NCBI RefSeq assembly: GCF_035046485.1
Contig: NC_085138.1
Span: forward strand, 335,689,312-335,753,311
DNA from: Aedes albopictus
Taxonomy: Eukaryota; Arthropoda; Insecta; Diptera; Culicidae
Direction of reading: 5' to 3'
Length of the DNA stretch: 64,000 nt
The notes beneath the pieces are model-generated. The model was given only the letters and a program-made list of their open reading frames with translations, did no database searches and was not told where the DNA came from. How positions within the stretch are numbered: the first letter of the stretch is position 1; each line of letters opens with the position of its first letter. Shown in pieces: positions 20,986-32,406 of the stretch. Made by a program: the position numbers and the translations under genes.

Positions 20986-22263
20986 TCCTTGTACGATGTG
21001 TGGTTTACTGGGTTGGCGTAGGCCCAATAAGCCACCCGTAAAAATCCCCATTGCGAATAACATAGGAGAAAATACGACTCGATACAATCGGCAAAGACCC
21101 ACGCGACGAAATAAGGACTACGATTGGAAACTTGGAACATGGAATTGCAAGTCACTAGGTTTTGCAGGATGTGACAGGATAATCTACGACGAACTACATC
21201 CCCGCAACTTCGACATCGTGGCGTTGCAGGAACTTTGTTGGACTGGACAGAAAGTGTGGAAAAGCGGGCATCGAGCGGCTACCTTCTACCAAAGCTGTGG
21301 CACCACCAATGAACTGGGAACAGGATTTATAGTGTTGGGCAAGATGCGACAACGTGTGATCGGGTGGCAGCCGATCAACGCAAGGATGTGCATGTTGAGA
21401 GTTAAGGGCCGTTTCTTCAACTACAGCATCATCAACGTCCACTGCCCACACGAAGGGAGACCCGATGACGAGAAAGAAGCGTTCTACGCGCAGTTAGAGC
21501 AAACATACGATGGTTGCTCGCCGCGTGACGTGAAAATCGTTGTCGGCGACATGAACGCGCAGGTAGGAAGGGAGGAAATGTACAGACCGGTAATCGGGCG
21601 AAACAGCCTGCACGCCGTATCGAATGATAACGGCCAGCGATGCGTAAACTTTGCAGCCTCCCGTGGTATGGTAGTCCGAAGCACCTTCTTCCCCCACAAA
21701 GATATCCACAAAGCCACCTGGAGATCACCTGACCAACAAACAGAAATCCAAATCGACCACGTTCTAATCGACGGTAAATTCTTCTCAGATATAACGTCCG
21801 CACATACCGCAGTGCGAATATAGATTCGGATCACTACTTAGTCGCTGTATGCATGCGCTCAAAACTTTCGACAGTTATCACCACGCGTCGAAGTCGAACG
21901 CCGCGGCTCAACATCGAGCAACTTCGTAACGTAGAAGTGGCTCAAGACTACGCGCAGCAGTTAGCAGTGGCCCTACCAACGGAAGAGCAGCTTGGCGCAG
22001 CTACACTTGAAGATGGCTGGAGGGACATCCGATCCGCCATAGGTAGTACCTCGGCTACAGCACTAGGCTTCGCGACTCCGAATCACAGAAACGACTGGTA
22101 CGACGGCGAATGTGAACAGTTGAAAAACGAGAAGAATGCAGCATGGGCGAGAATGCTGCAACACCGTACGAGTGCGAATGAGGCACGTTACAAACAGGCG
22201 CGGAACAGGCAGAACTCAGTCTTCCGCGATCTCAGCGCCAGCAGGAAGAACGAGATCGCGAAG
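20986..22263 (+). pseudogene. RTE retrotransposon copy 2, endonuclease and linker
   Basis: The APE-type endonuclease begins at about 21115 with DWKLGTWNCKSLG (catalytic Asn) and FDIVALQELCWTG (catalytic Glu), continues with RFFNYSIINVHCPHEG and VGDMNAQVGREEMYRP (Asp/Asn), and closes with QIDHVLIDG and the IDSDH motif (His, about 21820). A one-base loss near 21790-21795 puts SDH and the following linker in another frame; the linker (about 21853-22268) includes NDWYDGECEQLKNEKNAAWA. The sequence is interrupted at 22269 by the 8.45-kb inverted-repeat element and resumes at 30725. Removing the insertion leaves the two halves one base out of phase, so a further small indel lies near the junction. 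Confidence 0.9.
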
Positions 22264-22268
22264 CGATG

Positions 22269-23040
22269 CACAGTGGGAAAAATTGAACCCAAAACACGAC
22301 TAAATTCATTTTCTCAGCTGGGTAACAGGTTCTGCCAACGGCTGAGACCATTTTCGCTTGGAAAAAGTGTGCTGAATCGATTGGTGGGGGTCTCGTTGGC
22401 CGGAGGCCTCACCCTGGCCAGCTAGAGGGCCGGAAACAATCCGAGTTCCTTACGGAAAGCAAAATCATTGTCATCCAATAATACTTTCGCACCAGATATT
22501 CATTCTGAAGCCGCAAATCAGAAGTCAACCGCACTCCGGATAATATCAGTTGCATATTATGGTCCAGTTGTGGTTCCGGAGCAATCCGAGACAATCCGGA
22601 ACATTAGGGTGGGGCTAATTTTAAAAAATCTCTCTGGGATATGATTTCCCAAATAGGAATCGATCTACTAGTCAAAAAAAGTAAGCTGTACAAAAATGAG
22701 TGATTTTGGTTGATCTTTAGGGGTGGCGCAAAGGGTTTAAGTGATTTTTTTTCTAGAGCAAACCTTTAAAAAACATTTCAAACTAAATTTTTAAACATAA
22801 TTTTTCTAGCCTAAATCGGTGATTTTAGAACCCATTTGGGCCAAATGTGTGCTCAAAATTGCGATATCTCTACTGGTTTCTGAGATATTTAAAATAAATG
22901 TCGTATTTTGGTATTTTTTTGGGTTAAATACCAAAATATGAATTTTGTTTGTCAAACATCTCGGAAACCAATATAACGCAATTTTGAACACAAATTTGGC
23001 CCAACTGGGTTCTAGAATCACCGATTTAGTCTAGAAAAAT
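22269..23040. repeat. Left terminal inverted repeat of the Transib-like element
   Basis: Outer part: AGCTGGGTAAC, GGTGGGGGTCTC and CCTGGCCAGCTAGAGGGCCG, mirrored at 30719 inwards. The inner part (about 22800-23040) is itself a palindrome: AAATCGGTGATTTTAGAACC at about 22815 and GGTTCTAGAATCACCGATTT at about 23009 pair with each other, so each arm could also fold alone. The sequence continues to about 23090 with TTTGAAGGTTTGCTCTAGC, the inverse of a word at about 22755. Confidence 0.85.
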
Positions 23041-23089
23041 TATGATTGAAAATTAAATTTGAAACGCTTTTTGAAGGTTTGCTCTAGCA

Positions 23090-23390
23090 AAAATTTTACT
23101 TTACCTTCTGAAATACTTCCAGAAGGGATTCCTTGCAGAATTCTTTTGGAATGTTTCTTGATTTTTTATAGGATGTTTCCAGATTCGTTCCAGGATGCTT
23201 CCAGAATCCTTCGGGTGTGCTTTAAAAATCCAACATGGATGCTTCTAGATTCCTTTATAGGCTGCTTCTAGAATCCATCTGAGTTACTTTCAGAATTCTT
23301 TGGAAATGCTTCAAGATTCATTTTTGAATGCTTTCCGAATTCTTCTGGGATGCTTCCAGAATAATTGTGGGATGCTCCAGAGTCCTTATG
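23090..23390. repeat. Degenerate minisatellite, TTCTGGGATGCTTCCAGA orientation
   Basis: Words such as GGGATGCTTCCAGAAT and GATGCTTCCAGATTC recur about every 29-30 bp. It is the same repeat type as 24735-26935. Confidence 0.6.
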
Positions 23391-24734
23391 AAATCAGGGT
23401 GTCTACTACTTGGAAAACACCTGAAAACCGGGAATCTTCAGGTAATTATATTTAACAGGGAAAACCTGGAATACTTAGAGAACTTCTGGGTACATTTCTT
23501 AGCGGATAAAACAAATACTAAAAATCCTTTTTAAATTTATTGTTATAATTTAATCAAACATTTTCAGTTTTTGAAAATAACCTGAATCCATCTCTGAAAT
23601 ACATTTTTCGGGGCTGAAATTATAGGGAACCATTCTGAATAAATTTCTTAACAAATCCTTAGAGAAATCGTGAAAAAAATGGATCGCAGGATGATTTTCA
23701 GGAATAATCTGAATTGGATTATTACCCAACTAACATTTTTGCTGAATAAGAGCTTAAGCGAGCTTTCTTCCAAGGACGTTTGCTCCATAAGCTTTTATGC
23801 AGCTACTTTGTGAGTAGGGTAAGTTGCATTGATAAGGAATATACTGACTATATAAAGCGTTTCAACCGCATTTTCAAGCGCTTCTAAAAGTGATACTGGA
23901 AAAAATATTATACCATTACCAAAAATATTTTTGGTCAATCTTGGAGAAAAATAATTGTTTTTGTTTTCAAAACAATTTGAAGGAATTGTGGTACGCATCT
24001 TAAAGGAGTAACAGATGTAATTTGAGATCGTTTTAAAAAAAAAAATGGTCTAAATCTGGAATGATTTGCTGCAGATTCGGCATTAAAATTTATTGACAAT
24101 TCCTCAATATGTTCCTGATACAAATCATAAAGATTTTTTTAAATTGATTTAAGTAGCCTTGTGTTAGAAGTTCTTACACATTACACATTTTTAAAAACAT
24201 TTCAGTTAAAGTTCCTGCTGCAATTCATGTATCAGAAAAAATCTAGGAGCTATTCTGATGGAGTTCATGATATTAAATATTCTATCACCATCTATATACC
24301 AGTCATAATTTAGTAATTTTGTTTATAAAAACTGCTTATTGGATTTCTGAATAACTTTTATCTGATTTTTTCGAGAATTTAAATATTTTTCCTCTCAGAG
24401 TTTATTAAAAAAAATCCAAATGCTACATTTGAAATTTCTAGCCGTTATTTTTAAAGGATTCTGAAAATCATATTCACTTATCAACTTCTTTATGTTTGTT
24501 TACGAGCTTTCATACAAATCTCCCGTTAAATTTTGACCTATTTATTTAATGAAAATTTGTTTGCATATTTAAAAAAAGATCAATTTCTTACATTCATTGC
24601 TTCAAGATATTCATATATTATAAAATATAAACTGATTTACAAATTGGAAATAATACAAAACTTAAGTTTAATTAACCCTGTTAAATCCTGGAAAACTTAC
24701 AGAACTTCATTTTGTCTTATGAGTATGAGTAGTA
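23391..24734. other. AT-rich interior of the Transib-like element
   Basis: No gene or clear repeat. ACCCAACTAACATTTTTGCT at about 23724 resembles short CCCAAGTAAC words at 19753 and 33723 that may belong to other MITE ends, but I found no paired end. Confidence 0.35.
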
Positions 24735-26935
24735 CCCTGGAGATGCTTCCCCGATTCTTCTGGGTTGCTTCCATAATCTTTCTGCGATGCTTTCAAATTC
24801 CTTATGGATTTCTTCCAGATTCGTTTTGGGATGCTTCCTGTTCCCTCCTGAGATGCTTTCAGATTTCTAAATGAATGCTTCCAGAATTTTTAAAGTGGCC
24901 CTTCCAGATTCCTTTTAGGATGCTTCCAGAATCCTTCTGGGACGGTTCAAGACTAATTTCAAGAATGTTTCTAGAATTCCAGATAGATTTTGGAAGCATA
25001 CCAGATGGATTCTGGAAGCAACCCAGACCGTTTCTGGAAACATCTCATAAGGAATTTGTAGACATCCTTGAAGCAACTTCAAAGCATCCCAGAAGGTTTC
25101 TGGAAGAATACCTAAAAGATTTTTGAAGCATTGAAAACGAAATTTGAAGAAGGCATTTCAATGGATTTTTGAAGTAAAGTATCCCAAAAGTATCCTAAAA
25201 GTATCCCAGGAAAAGTTCGGGTGCATCCCAGAAAACCTCTGGAAGCATCCCAGAATCTAAAAGTAACACAAAAAAATCTGCAAGCAACAAAATCTGCAAG
25301 CAATTCTGAAGGCATCCCAGAATGATTCTGGAAGCTTCCCATTAGGAATTTGAAAACATTCCAGAAGGATTCCGAAAGCAATCCAGAGGAACTCTTGAAG
25401 CATTCATAAAAGAGTCAGAAGAACCCTAGAAGCATGATTCTGGAAGTATCTCTGACATTATGTAATAGTAGGATTCTGGAAGCATGCCTGAAGGACTTAA
25501 GAAGCATCCCAGAAAGATTTTAGTAGCTTCCCATAAGGAGTTTGAAAGCAACCCAGAAAAATTTTGGAAGCAGCCAAGAACAATTCTGAAAGCATCTCAT
25601 TAGAAATCTGGTGACATACCAGGAAGAATCTAGAAGAATCCCGGGATTCTTGAAGCAACGTATAAGTACTCTGCAAGCACCCCAGAAGGATTCTGGAAGA
25701 ATACCTAAAGTATTCTGGAAGCATTCCAGAAAGATTCTGGAAGCATCTTAGAACGAATCTGCAAACATCCTATAAGGAATCTAGAAGTATTCCAAAAGAA
25801 ATCTGGAAGCATCCCAGAAGAATTTGGAAAGCATCCTAGAAGAAATCTGGAAGAATCGCAGAAAAACTCAGGAAGCATCCTTAACAAAACTGGAAGCATC
25901 CCAGAAAGATTCTAGAAGCAACCTAGAAGATATCTGGAAGCAACATAGAAAGATTCTGGAAGTATCCCAGAAGGATTCTGGAGTTATCCTAGAAGGAATC
26001 TGGAAGCATCCCAGAAGAAATCTGAAATAATTCCAGAACAAATTTGGAAACAACCCAGACAGAACCTGAGAGTATCTCTGAAGAACTTGGGAAGCATCTT
26101 TAAAATAAATCTGGAAGCATCGTAGAAGTTTTCTGGAAGTATCCCAGAAGGATGTTAGAAGCATCCTTGATGGATTATTAAAGCATGCCAGAAGAAATCT
26201 GGCAGTATCCTAGAAGAATTTTGGAAGCATCCCAGAAGGACTCTGGAAACATTTTAGAAGAATTCGAGAACCATCGCGAAAGAAATCTGAAAGATTCTGT
26301 AAGCAACCTCGAAGAATTAGAAAGCAACCCAGAAGGAATCTGGAAGCATCCCAGATTGTTTCAGGAAATATCCCTGAAGGATTATGTAAGTATCTCTGGT
26401 AGATTCTAGAACCATATCTGAAGAAATTTGCAAACATCCTAGAAAAAATCTGGTAACATCGAAGAAAAACTCGGGAAGTGTCTCAAAAGAAATCTTGAAG
26501 CATCCCATAGCGATTCTGGGAGCAACCTAGAAGAATTCTGAAAGCAACTCAGAAGAATTCAGGAAGCATCCGAGATGAAATCTGAAAGTGTAATGGAACA
26601 ATTCTGGAAGTATCCCTGATGGATTCTGGAAGCATCTCAGAAGGATTCTTAAAATATTCCTGAAAATCTAGGAAATGTTCCAAAAGGAATCTGGAAGCAC
26701 CCCACATGGAATCTGGAAGTATCCCATAAGAACTTGGGAAGCATCCTGAAGGAAAACTGAAAGCATCTCAGAAGCATTCTGGAAGCATCCCAAAAGGATT
26801 CTGGATGCATCCTATAAGGAATATGGAAGCGTCTCAGAAGTATTTTGGAAGTAACCTAGAAGGATTCTTGACCCAACCTAGAAGAATTCTGGAAACATCC
26901 CTGAGGGATTCCGGAAGCATTCCGGATTGCCGTTT
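24735..26935. repeat. ~29-30-bp minisatellite with an orientation switch near 24990
   Basis: From 24735 to about 24990 the unit reads GATGCTTCCAGAATCCTTCT; from about 25000 to 26935 it reads as the complement, AGAAGGATTCTGGAAGCATC. Copies are diverged but the periodicity of about 29-30 bp is obvious over more than 2 kb. Reading frames through it are short and low-complexity. Confidence 0.85.
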
Positions 26936-27194
26936 AGTGGGTAGTTTTGTTCAACCTGAATTGATTGTGAATTTTGTATTATTTATTAAGCTGCAGCGTT
27001 ATTTAGATATAAGAGAGTAAAAAATTCGAAAATTCAAAATGAAAATTGACATTCTCATGTTTCCATTCGTGCTTCGCCACATTCATTGTCAGCTGAATGC
27101 CTCTCTATTTTCATTCATAATTTCAATATGGGTATGAATGTAATGTAAATATCTATTAGAGTAAGTCTTCTGTATACCCACTTATGCGGATGTT

Positions 27195-27400
27195 CTGGTA
27201 GGGTGGGGCTAATTTAAAAAAAATCTCTCCGGGATATGATTTCCCAACTGGAAAGTGATCTACTAGTCAAAATAAGAAAGCTGTACAAAAATGAGCGATT
27301 TCGGATGATATTTAGGGGTGGCGGAGAGGGTTTAAGTGAAATTTTTGCTAGAGCAAACCTTCAAAAAACGTTTGAAAATTAAAAACGTAGGGTATTTGTG
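27195..27400. repeat. Third, partial copy of the Transib-like arm
   Basis: GGGTGGGGCTAATTT, CTCTCCGGGATATGATTTCC, TCTACTAGTCAAAATAAG and GCTAGAGCAAACCTTCAAAA follow the same order as 22610-22770 of the left arm, in the same orientation. The flanking outer part (CACAGTG end) is absent. Confidence 0.8.
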
Positions 27401-28294
27401 CCTATCTTAGTCTCATTAAGGATGTGCAACATGAAAAATCACTCACAGCGCAATGTATACGCTTCAAACTTAATGATACAAACCTTTAACACACGTGCTC
27501 ACTTCCACTGTTGATCTTACAATGCACTAGAGTGGGATTTACCTTCAATATTTGATTTAATTGCGATCGCAAATCGCGAGCCACTCGCACCTATCTTCAG
27601 CACACCGTAAAATTTTCATCTCATCGCGGTCCACCGGGTGACCCCTTATTCATCTCAACAGTATTTACAGCAAATCCACAACCACTCTCACATTTTCTCA
27701 TCGTAGAGCATTCTGCACTCACCCACTAACGCACTCCCTTTCCCTAGCAGGTGACAGTTTCATTGTGATTGTTTTCCTCTCTCGCAAAGGAGAAGTCACA
27801 ACAATGTGCGGCGCGACGAATCGTCTATGCCCGCTCCCCACGTTTTGCACTCGCATACATTCACAGCTGATTGGCAAATCAGTGCTGCCGAACTGGATGA
27901 TAGTTCGTAAAGCTTGAGCGGTAGCAGCATGTTTAGATGAAAACCAAACCAAATATTTTGAAAGAAATGGCGTTGGAAAATGAAATTATTGATCGATTTG
28001 CGTAGAAGTTCGATTACCAAGATGTTAAACCAAGAAACGACCATATTCTGATTGAAAAAAACATCGTATTTGTAGTGACCAAATCTCATTCAATTAACTA
28101 CTTGTTTCTTGATGTCTGGCACCGCTGTGATGCTTGCTTTGGTGCTTCGGCAGAGATGTGCGCCGCGGTTAAAACATCATTTTTGGTCGTCGGCGGCGGC
28201 GGCGTTAAAAATGAGAATTCAATGTTTCGCTCTTTTACATCTCATATAGCGAAACATTTTAACAAACTATACTTTGCATATGAGAATGTAAATA

Positions 28295-28840
28295 CACTAA
28301 AACCTCAATTTATGCATGTTATTTTAATGCACTTTTTAATTTATGCATTTTTTTTTTATGACCTGCATAAATTAAAGGAAAGCTACTCAGAACCAATATT
28401 GTGCATAAGAATATTTAATAATGACGGTAACTATTGCAACGGCGGCCAAAGGGTGTTTATAAGGATGAGCAAATGGAAGTCACAGGGGAGTTTCAGGGGG
28501 TTCCCAGGGGTTTCCGCGAGGTACCAGGAGATCTCCAGGGGGTTTTCGGGGATCTGAGGGGGTTTTCGAAAGCATTGCAGAGAGTTTCAGAGGATTTTCG
28601 ACGGGATTCAGAGGCCTTATGGAGGCGTTTTCGGGGGTTTCGGAGCGTCGCAGGTGCGTTACATGGGGTACGAGGCGGTTTAAGGGGAATTTTGGAGCCA
28701 TTTCAGGAAGTTTCAGAGCATTTTCGGCGGGATTCAGAGGCGTTACGGAAGCGTTTTTTTTTTATGCACAAATTTCCCTCATTTTATGCCTTTTTTAATT
28801 TATGCACCCCCAGCCATGTGCATAAATTAAGTTTTTAGTG
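28295..28840. mobile_element. 546-bp TA-flanked MITE, relative of the 7746 element
   Basis: The ends CACTAAAACCTCAATTTATG and, inverted, CACTAAAAACTTAATTTATG are flanked by TA (28293-28294, 28841-28842). Subterminal TTTATGCA words occur at both ends. The centre has one copy of the G-rich unit (GCAGGTGCGTTACATGGGGT at about 28650) that is amplified in the 7746-10067 element. The two ends of this copy share AATTTATG, whereas those of the larger copy share TTTTTATG. Confidence 0.85.
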
Positions 28841-28895
28841 TAGTAACTTGAAATTGCGCACTCGTATATAGTGCGGCAGACAATTAAACGTTCCA

Positions 28896-28917
28896 TCTAT
28901 ATATATAAAAATGGATT

Positions 28918-28956
<39 letters not shown>

Positions 28957-29151
28957 GACCGCTATGGATTCGGAAACTACTGAACTGCAGGGGGGTTTTG
29001 GACCGGGGAAGGTTCTTAGCCTGATGTGAGACCTCTCCGGTCTCTGGAACGGGGGGCTCCCATACAGATGACTTCGCGGGAGACGTCCCTATTGAGCTGC
29101 ATGTCAAAAAACACAGTAGGCAGGCAGTACGACGTTTGCCGGGACAGCTAG
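28896..29151. mobile_element. Short non-autonomous Helitron-like element
   Basis: Begins TCTATATATATAAAAATGG directly after an A and ends GCCGGGACAGCTAG directly before a T. 5'-TC and CTRR-3' between A and T are the Helitron hallmarks. A (CTGT)n microsatellite follows the head at 28921-28957. The element at 44264-44518 has the same start and nearly the same end (GTTTGCCGGGGACAGCTAT). No Rep/helicase is present. Confidence 0.7.
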
Positions 29152-29174
29152 TAATAAATAAAAAAAAATCAATA

Positions 29175-29338
29175 AGGCGCAGTCCACAAATTACGTAACG
29201 CTCTTGGGGGAGGGGGGTAGTATGGCCAAGCGTTACGGCCCATACATTTTTGGATTTCCATACAAAAAAGCGTTAAGGAGGGGGAGGGGGGGTCGCAAAA
29301 ATATAAATTTTAGCGTTACGTAATAAATGGATGCTGCC
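29175..29338. mobile_element. 164-bp MITE with TAA duplication (Harbinger-type site)
   Basis: The inverted ends share ATTACGTAACGCT and are flanked by TAA (29172-29174, 29339-29341). The interior has G-runs (GGGGGAGGGGGGTAG, GGAGGGGGAGGGGGGG). The 3-bp TAA site and the palindromic form fit PIF/Harbinger-type MITEs. Its relative at 62954 also duplicated TAA. Confidence 0.75.
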
Positions 29339-29339
29339 T

Positions 29340-29945
29340 AAATAATTCTTAAGTTATGGCATGAATTGAATTATTAGAACCTGAATTCTTCAGATTTCAT
29401 TACATCGGAGAAAATTGGGTTGATTTTGAAATTCCTCACATTTTGTATGTATGTAATGAAAAATTGACGAAAAATTTTAAACCTCATTTACTCGAAAGTG
29501 GGTTTTTGTCACTTACACCCCTTTGCTTCTAACCCCCTCAATTATAAACGAACGTCGTTATGACGTCACGCGGGGAAAAGCATGCATGCTGTCATTGCAT
29601 GCTTTATACACCTTGTGTGAAGAATATGATATTTGCTAGGATTTTTATATGATGATATATAAGTGACTCAAAAGTAACTAAAATCTCAACAGGATCATTG
29701 AACGAAATATTTTGTTTATTCGGCAATGAATGACATGCATTCATTTTGGGAGCGTTTAAACTTAAATCGATTATTTTCTGAAGATTATTGAGGAAATTCT
29801 AAGTTCGGCGGCGTGATGAGTTTTAAGCTGGCGGCGTGCTAGAAAATCAAAACATCCGGCGGCGTGAAGTAATAAATCTCGACGGCGCACATCTCTAGTC
29901 CTTGAGACAAAATGAGATGAATATAGGTACTAGGCCGAAGAAGGG
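29340..29945. other. Interior sequence without gene
   Basis: AT-rich. It includes the subterminal GGCGGCGTG words of the possible hAT-like element (29803-29885). No coding sequence. Confidence 0.35.
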
Positions 29946-29949
29946 GGCT

Positions 29950-30719
29950 TTTACCCTATTTTTTCTAGACTAAATCGGTGATTCTAAAACCCAGTTGGGC
30001 CAAATTTGTGTTCAAAGTTGCGTGATATTGGTTTCCGAGATATTTGAAAAAAAAATGTCATATTTTGGCATGTATCTAATTTTTGGGTTACGACATATTT
30101 TTTTTTTCAAATATCTCAGAAACCAATAGAGATATCGCAATTTTGAGCACAAATTTAGCCCAGATGGGTTCTAGAATCACCGATTTAGTCTAGAAAAAAT
30201 ATGTTTGAAAATTTAATTTGAAATGTTTTTTGAAGGTTTGCTGTAGAAAAAAAATCCCTTAAACCCTTTGCGCCACCCTAAAGTACAACCAAAATCGCCC
30301 ATTTTTGTACTGCGTACTTATTTCGACTAGTAGATCAATTTCCACATATCCCAGAGAGATTTTTTAAAATTAGCCCCACCCTAATGTTCCGGGTTGTCCC
30401 GGATTGCTCCGGAACCACAACTGGACCATAATATGCAACTGATATTATCCGGAGTGCGGTTGACTTCTGATTTGCGGCTTCAGAATGAATATCTGGTGCA
30501 AAAGTATTATTGGATGACAGTGATTTTGCTTCCCGTAAGGAACTCGGGTTGATTCCGGCCCTCTAGCTGGCCAGGGTGAGGCTTCCGGCCAATGAGACCC
30601 CCACCAATCGATTCAGCACACTTTTTCCAAGCGAAAATGGTCTCAGCCGTCGGCAGCACTCGTTACCCAGCTGAGAAAATGAATTTAGTCGTGTTTCGGG
30701 TTCAATTTTTCCCACTGTG
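29950..30719. repeat. Right terminal inverted repeat of the Transib-like element
   Basis: The inverse of 22269-23040, ending TTTTTCCCACTGTG at 30719. Its inner part carries the same small palindrome (AAATCGGTGATTCTAAAACC at about 29965 against GGTTCTAGAATCACCGATTT at about 30168). Confidence 0.85.
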
Positions 30720-32406
30720 CGATGGAAGAGCTGTACCGCGCTAAGGACACACTAAAGCTCTACGAGAAGCTGAACCGCTCGCGCAGAGGCTTTGTACCAC
30801 AAGCCGACATGTGCCGAGATAATCACGGGAATATTCTCACGAGCGAGCGTGAGGTGGTCGAGAGATGGCGGCAGCATTACGATGAGCACCTCAATGGCGA
30901 CGTTGCAAGTACCGAAGGTGGCGTGGTAACAGATCTAGGAGTATGTGCACAGGACGAAAGACTTCCGGCCCCTGACCTTCAAGAGATTGAGGAGGAGGTT
31001 GGCCGGTTGAAAAACAACAAGGCCGCTGGAGCAGATCAACTACCAAGCGAGCTTCTAAAATACGGTGGAGAAGCACTAGTGAGAGCACTACACTGGGTCA
31101 TTACCAAGATTTGGGAGGAGGAAGTATTACCGGAGGAATGGATGGAAGGTATCGTGTGTCCCATCTACAAAAAGGGCGACAAGTTGGATTGCGGGAACTA
31201 CCGCGCGATCACACTACTGAGCGCTGCCTACAAGATACTCTCTCAAATTTTATGCCGCCGTGTATCACCGATTGCAAGAGAGTTTGTGGGGCAATATCAG
31301 GCTGGATTTATGGGTGAACGCGCTACTACGGACCAGATGTTCGCCATCCGCCAGGTGTTGCAGAAATGCCGCGAATACAACGTGCCCACACATCACTTGT
31401 TCATCGATTTCAAATCGGCGTATGATACAATCGATCGAGAACAGCTATGGCAGATTATGCACGAATACGACACGGTTGATCAAGGCGACGATGGATCGAG
31501 TGATGTGCGTAGTTCGAGTATCAGGGACACTCTCGAGTCCCTTCGAATCTCGCAGAGGGTTACGGCAAGGTGATGGTCTTTCGTGCTTGCTGTTCAACAT
31601 TGCTTTGGAGGGTGTAATAAGAAGAGCGGGGATAAACACGAGTGGGACGATTTTCACGAAGTCCGTTCAGCTGCTTGGTTTCGCCGATGATATTGATATT
31701 ATTGCTCGTAAATTTGAGACGATGGCGGAAACGTACATCCGACTAAAGAGTGAAGCCAGGCGAATCGGATTAGTCATTAATGTGTCGAAGACAAAGTACA
31801 TGATGGCAAAGGGCTCCAGGGAGGAATCACCGCGCCCGCCACCCCGAATTCATATCGACGGTGATGAAATCGAGGCGGTTGAAGAATTCGTGTACTTGGG
31901 CTCACTGGTGACCGCCGACAACGACACCAGCAGAGAAATTCAGAGGCGCATTGTGGCAGGAAATCGTGCTTACTTTGGACTCCGCAGAACTCTACGATCG
32001 AACAAAGTCCGCCGTAACACGAAGTTAACCATCTACAAAACGCTGATTAGACCGGTCGTCCTCTATGGGCACGAAACATGGACCCTACGTGCAGAGGACC
32101 AACGCGCCCTTGGAGTTTTCGAACGGAAGGTGTTGCGTACCATCTACGGCGGAGTGCAGATGGAAGACGGGACTTGGAGAAGGCGAATGAACCACGAGCT
32201 GCATCAGCTGCTAAGAGAACCAACCATCGTCCATACCGCGAAAATCGGGAGGCTACGGTGGGCGGGTCACGTCATCAGGATGTCGGATAGCAACCCGACT
32301 AAAATGGTTCTCGAGAGTCATCCGACCGGTACAAGAAGACGTGGAGCGCAGCGAGCTAGGTGGGTCGACCAAGTGGAGGACGATCTGCGGACCCTACGCA
32401 GAGTGG
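30720..32406 (+). pseudogene. RTE retrotransposon copy 2, reverse transcriptase and tail
   Basis: Resumes after the 8.45-kb insertion with MEELYRAKDTLKLYEKLNRS, then RT blocks LKNNKAAGADQLPSELLKYG, CPIYKKGDKLDCGNYRAITL, VGQYQAGFMGERATTDQ, HHLFIDFKSAYDTIDR (catalytic Asp), SRRGLRQGDGLSCLLFNIAL and LLGFADDIDIIARK (catalytic Asp-Asp), all typical of RTE. A small deletion near 31462 changes frame in the middle of RT. The C-terminal region has KTLIRPVVLYGHETWTL, WRRRMNHEL and GRLRWAGHVIRMSDSNPTK. The reading ends at RTLRRV where the foldback element is inserted, and the last 30 or so codons follow at 33506. The catalytic motifs are intact, so this copy is young but inactivated by indels and insertions. 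Confidence 0.9.

Larger units (their letters stand above)
28151..29897. mobile_element. Possible hAT-like element with CAGAGATGTGCGCCG ends
   Basis: The left end CAGAGATGTGCGCCG (28151-28165) pairs with TAGAGATGTGCGCCG read from the right (29897-29883). Subterminal GGCGGCG words lie near both ends (28190-28205; 29803-29885). Ends of the form (C/T)AGAG are usual for hAT elements, but an 8-bp duplication could not be confirmed. It contains three smaller insertions: 28295-28840, 28896-29151 and 29175-29338. No transposase ORF. Confidence 0.45.
22269..30719. mobile_element. 8.45-kb Transib-like foldback element
   Basis: The ends are CACAGTGGGAAAAATTGAAC on the left and the exact inverted copy on the right. 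The inverted repeats extend about 770 bp (22269-23040 and 29950-30719) and look about 95 percent identical in the outer 200 bp by eye. The 5-bp sequence CGATG is duplicated at 22264-22268 and 30720-30724. The host RTE resumes directly, so the insertion is defined to the base. Transib transposons are known to have 5-bp GC-rich target duplications and termini close to CACWRTG, the heptamer of RAG recombination signals; CACAGTG is the consensus heptamer itself. No transposase ORF is seen. The interior holds a minisatellite, a partial third copy of the arm (27195-27400) and a nested set of smaller elements. hAT elements of the 5-bp type are an alternative. Confidence 0.8.

Noticed and set aside
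24735..26935. CRISPR-like array
   Set aside because: The 29-30 bp periodicity has no constant repeat with unique spacers; whole units diverge gradually as in a minisatellite, and the genome is eukaryotic.
22269..30719. Autonomous Transib or RAG-like transposase inside the 8.45-kb element
   Set aside because: No frame in the interior shows a transposase-like protein; the longest frames are in low-complexity or MITE sequence.
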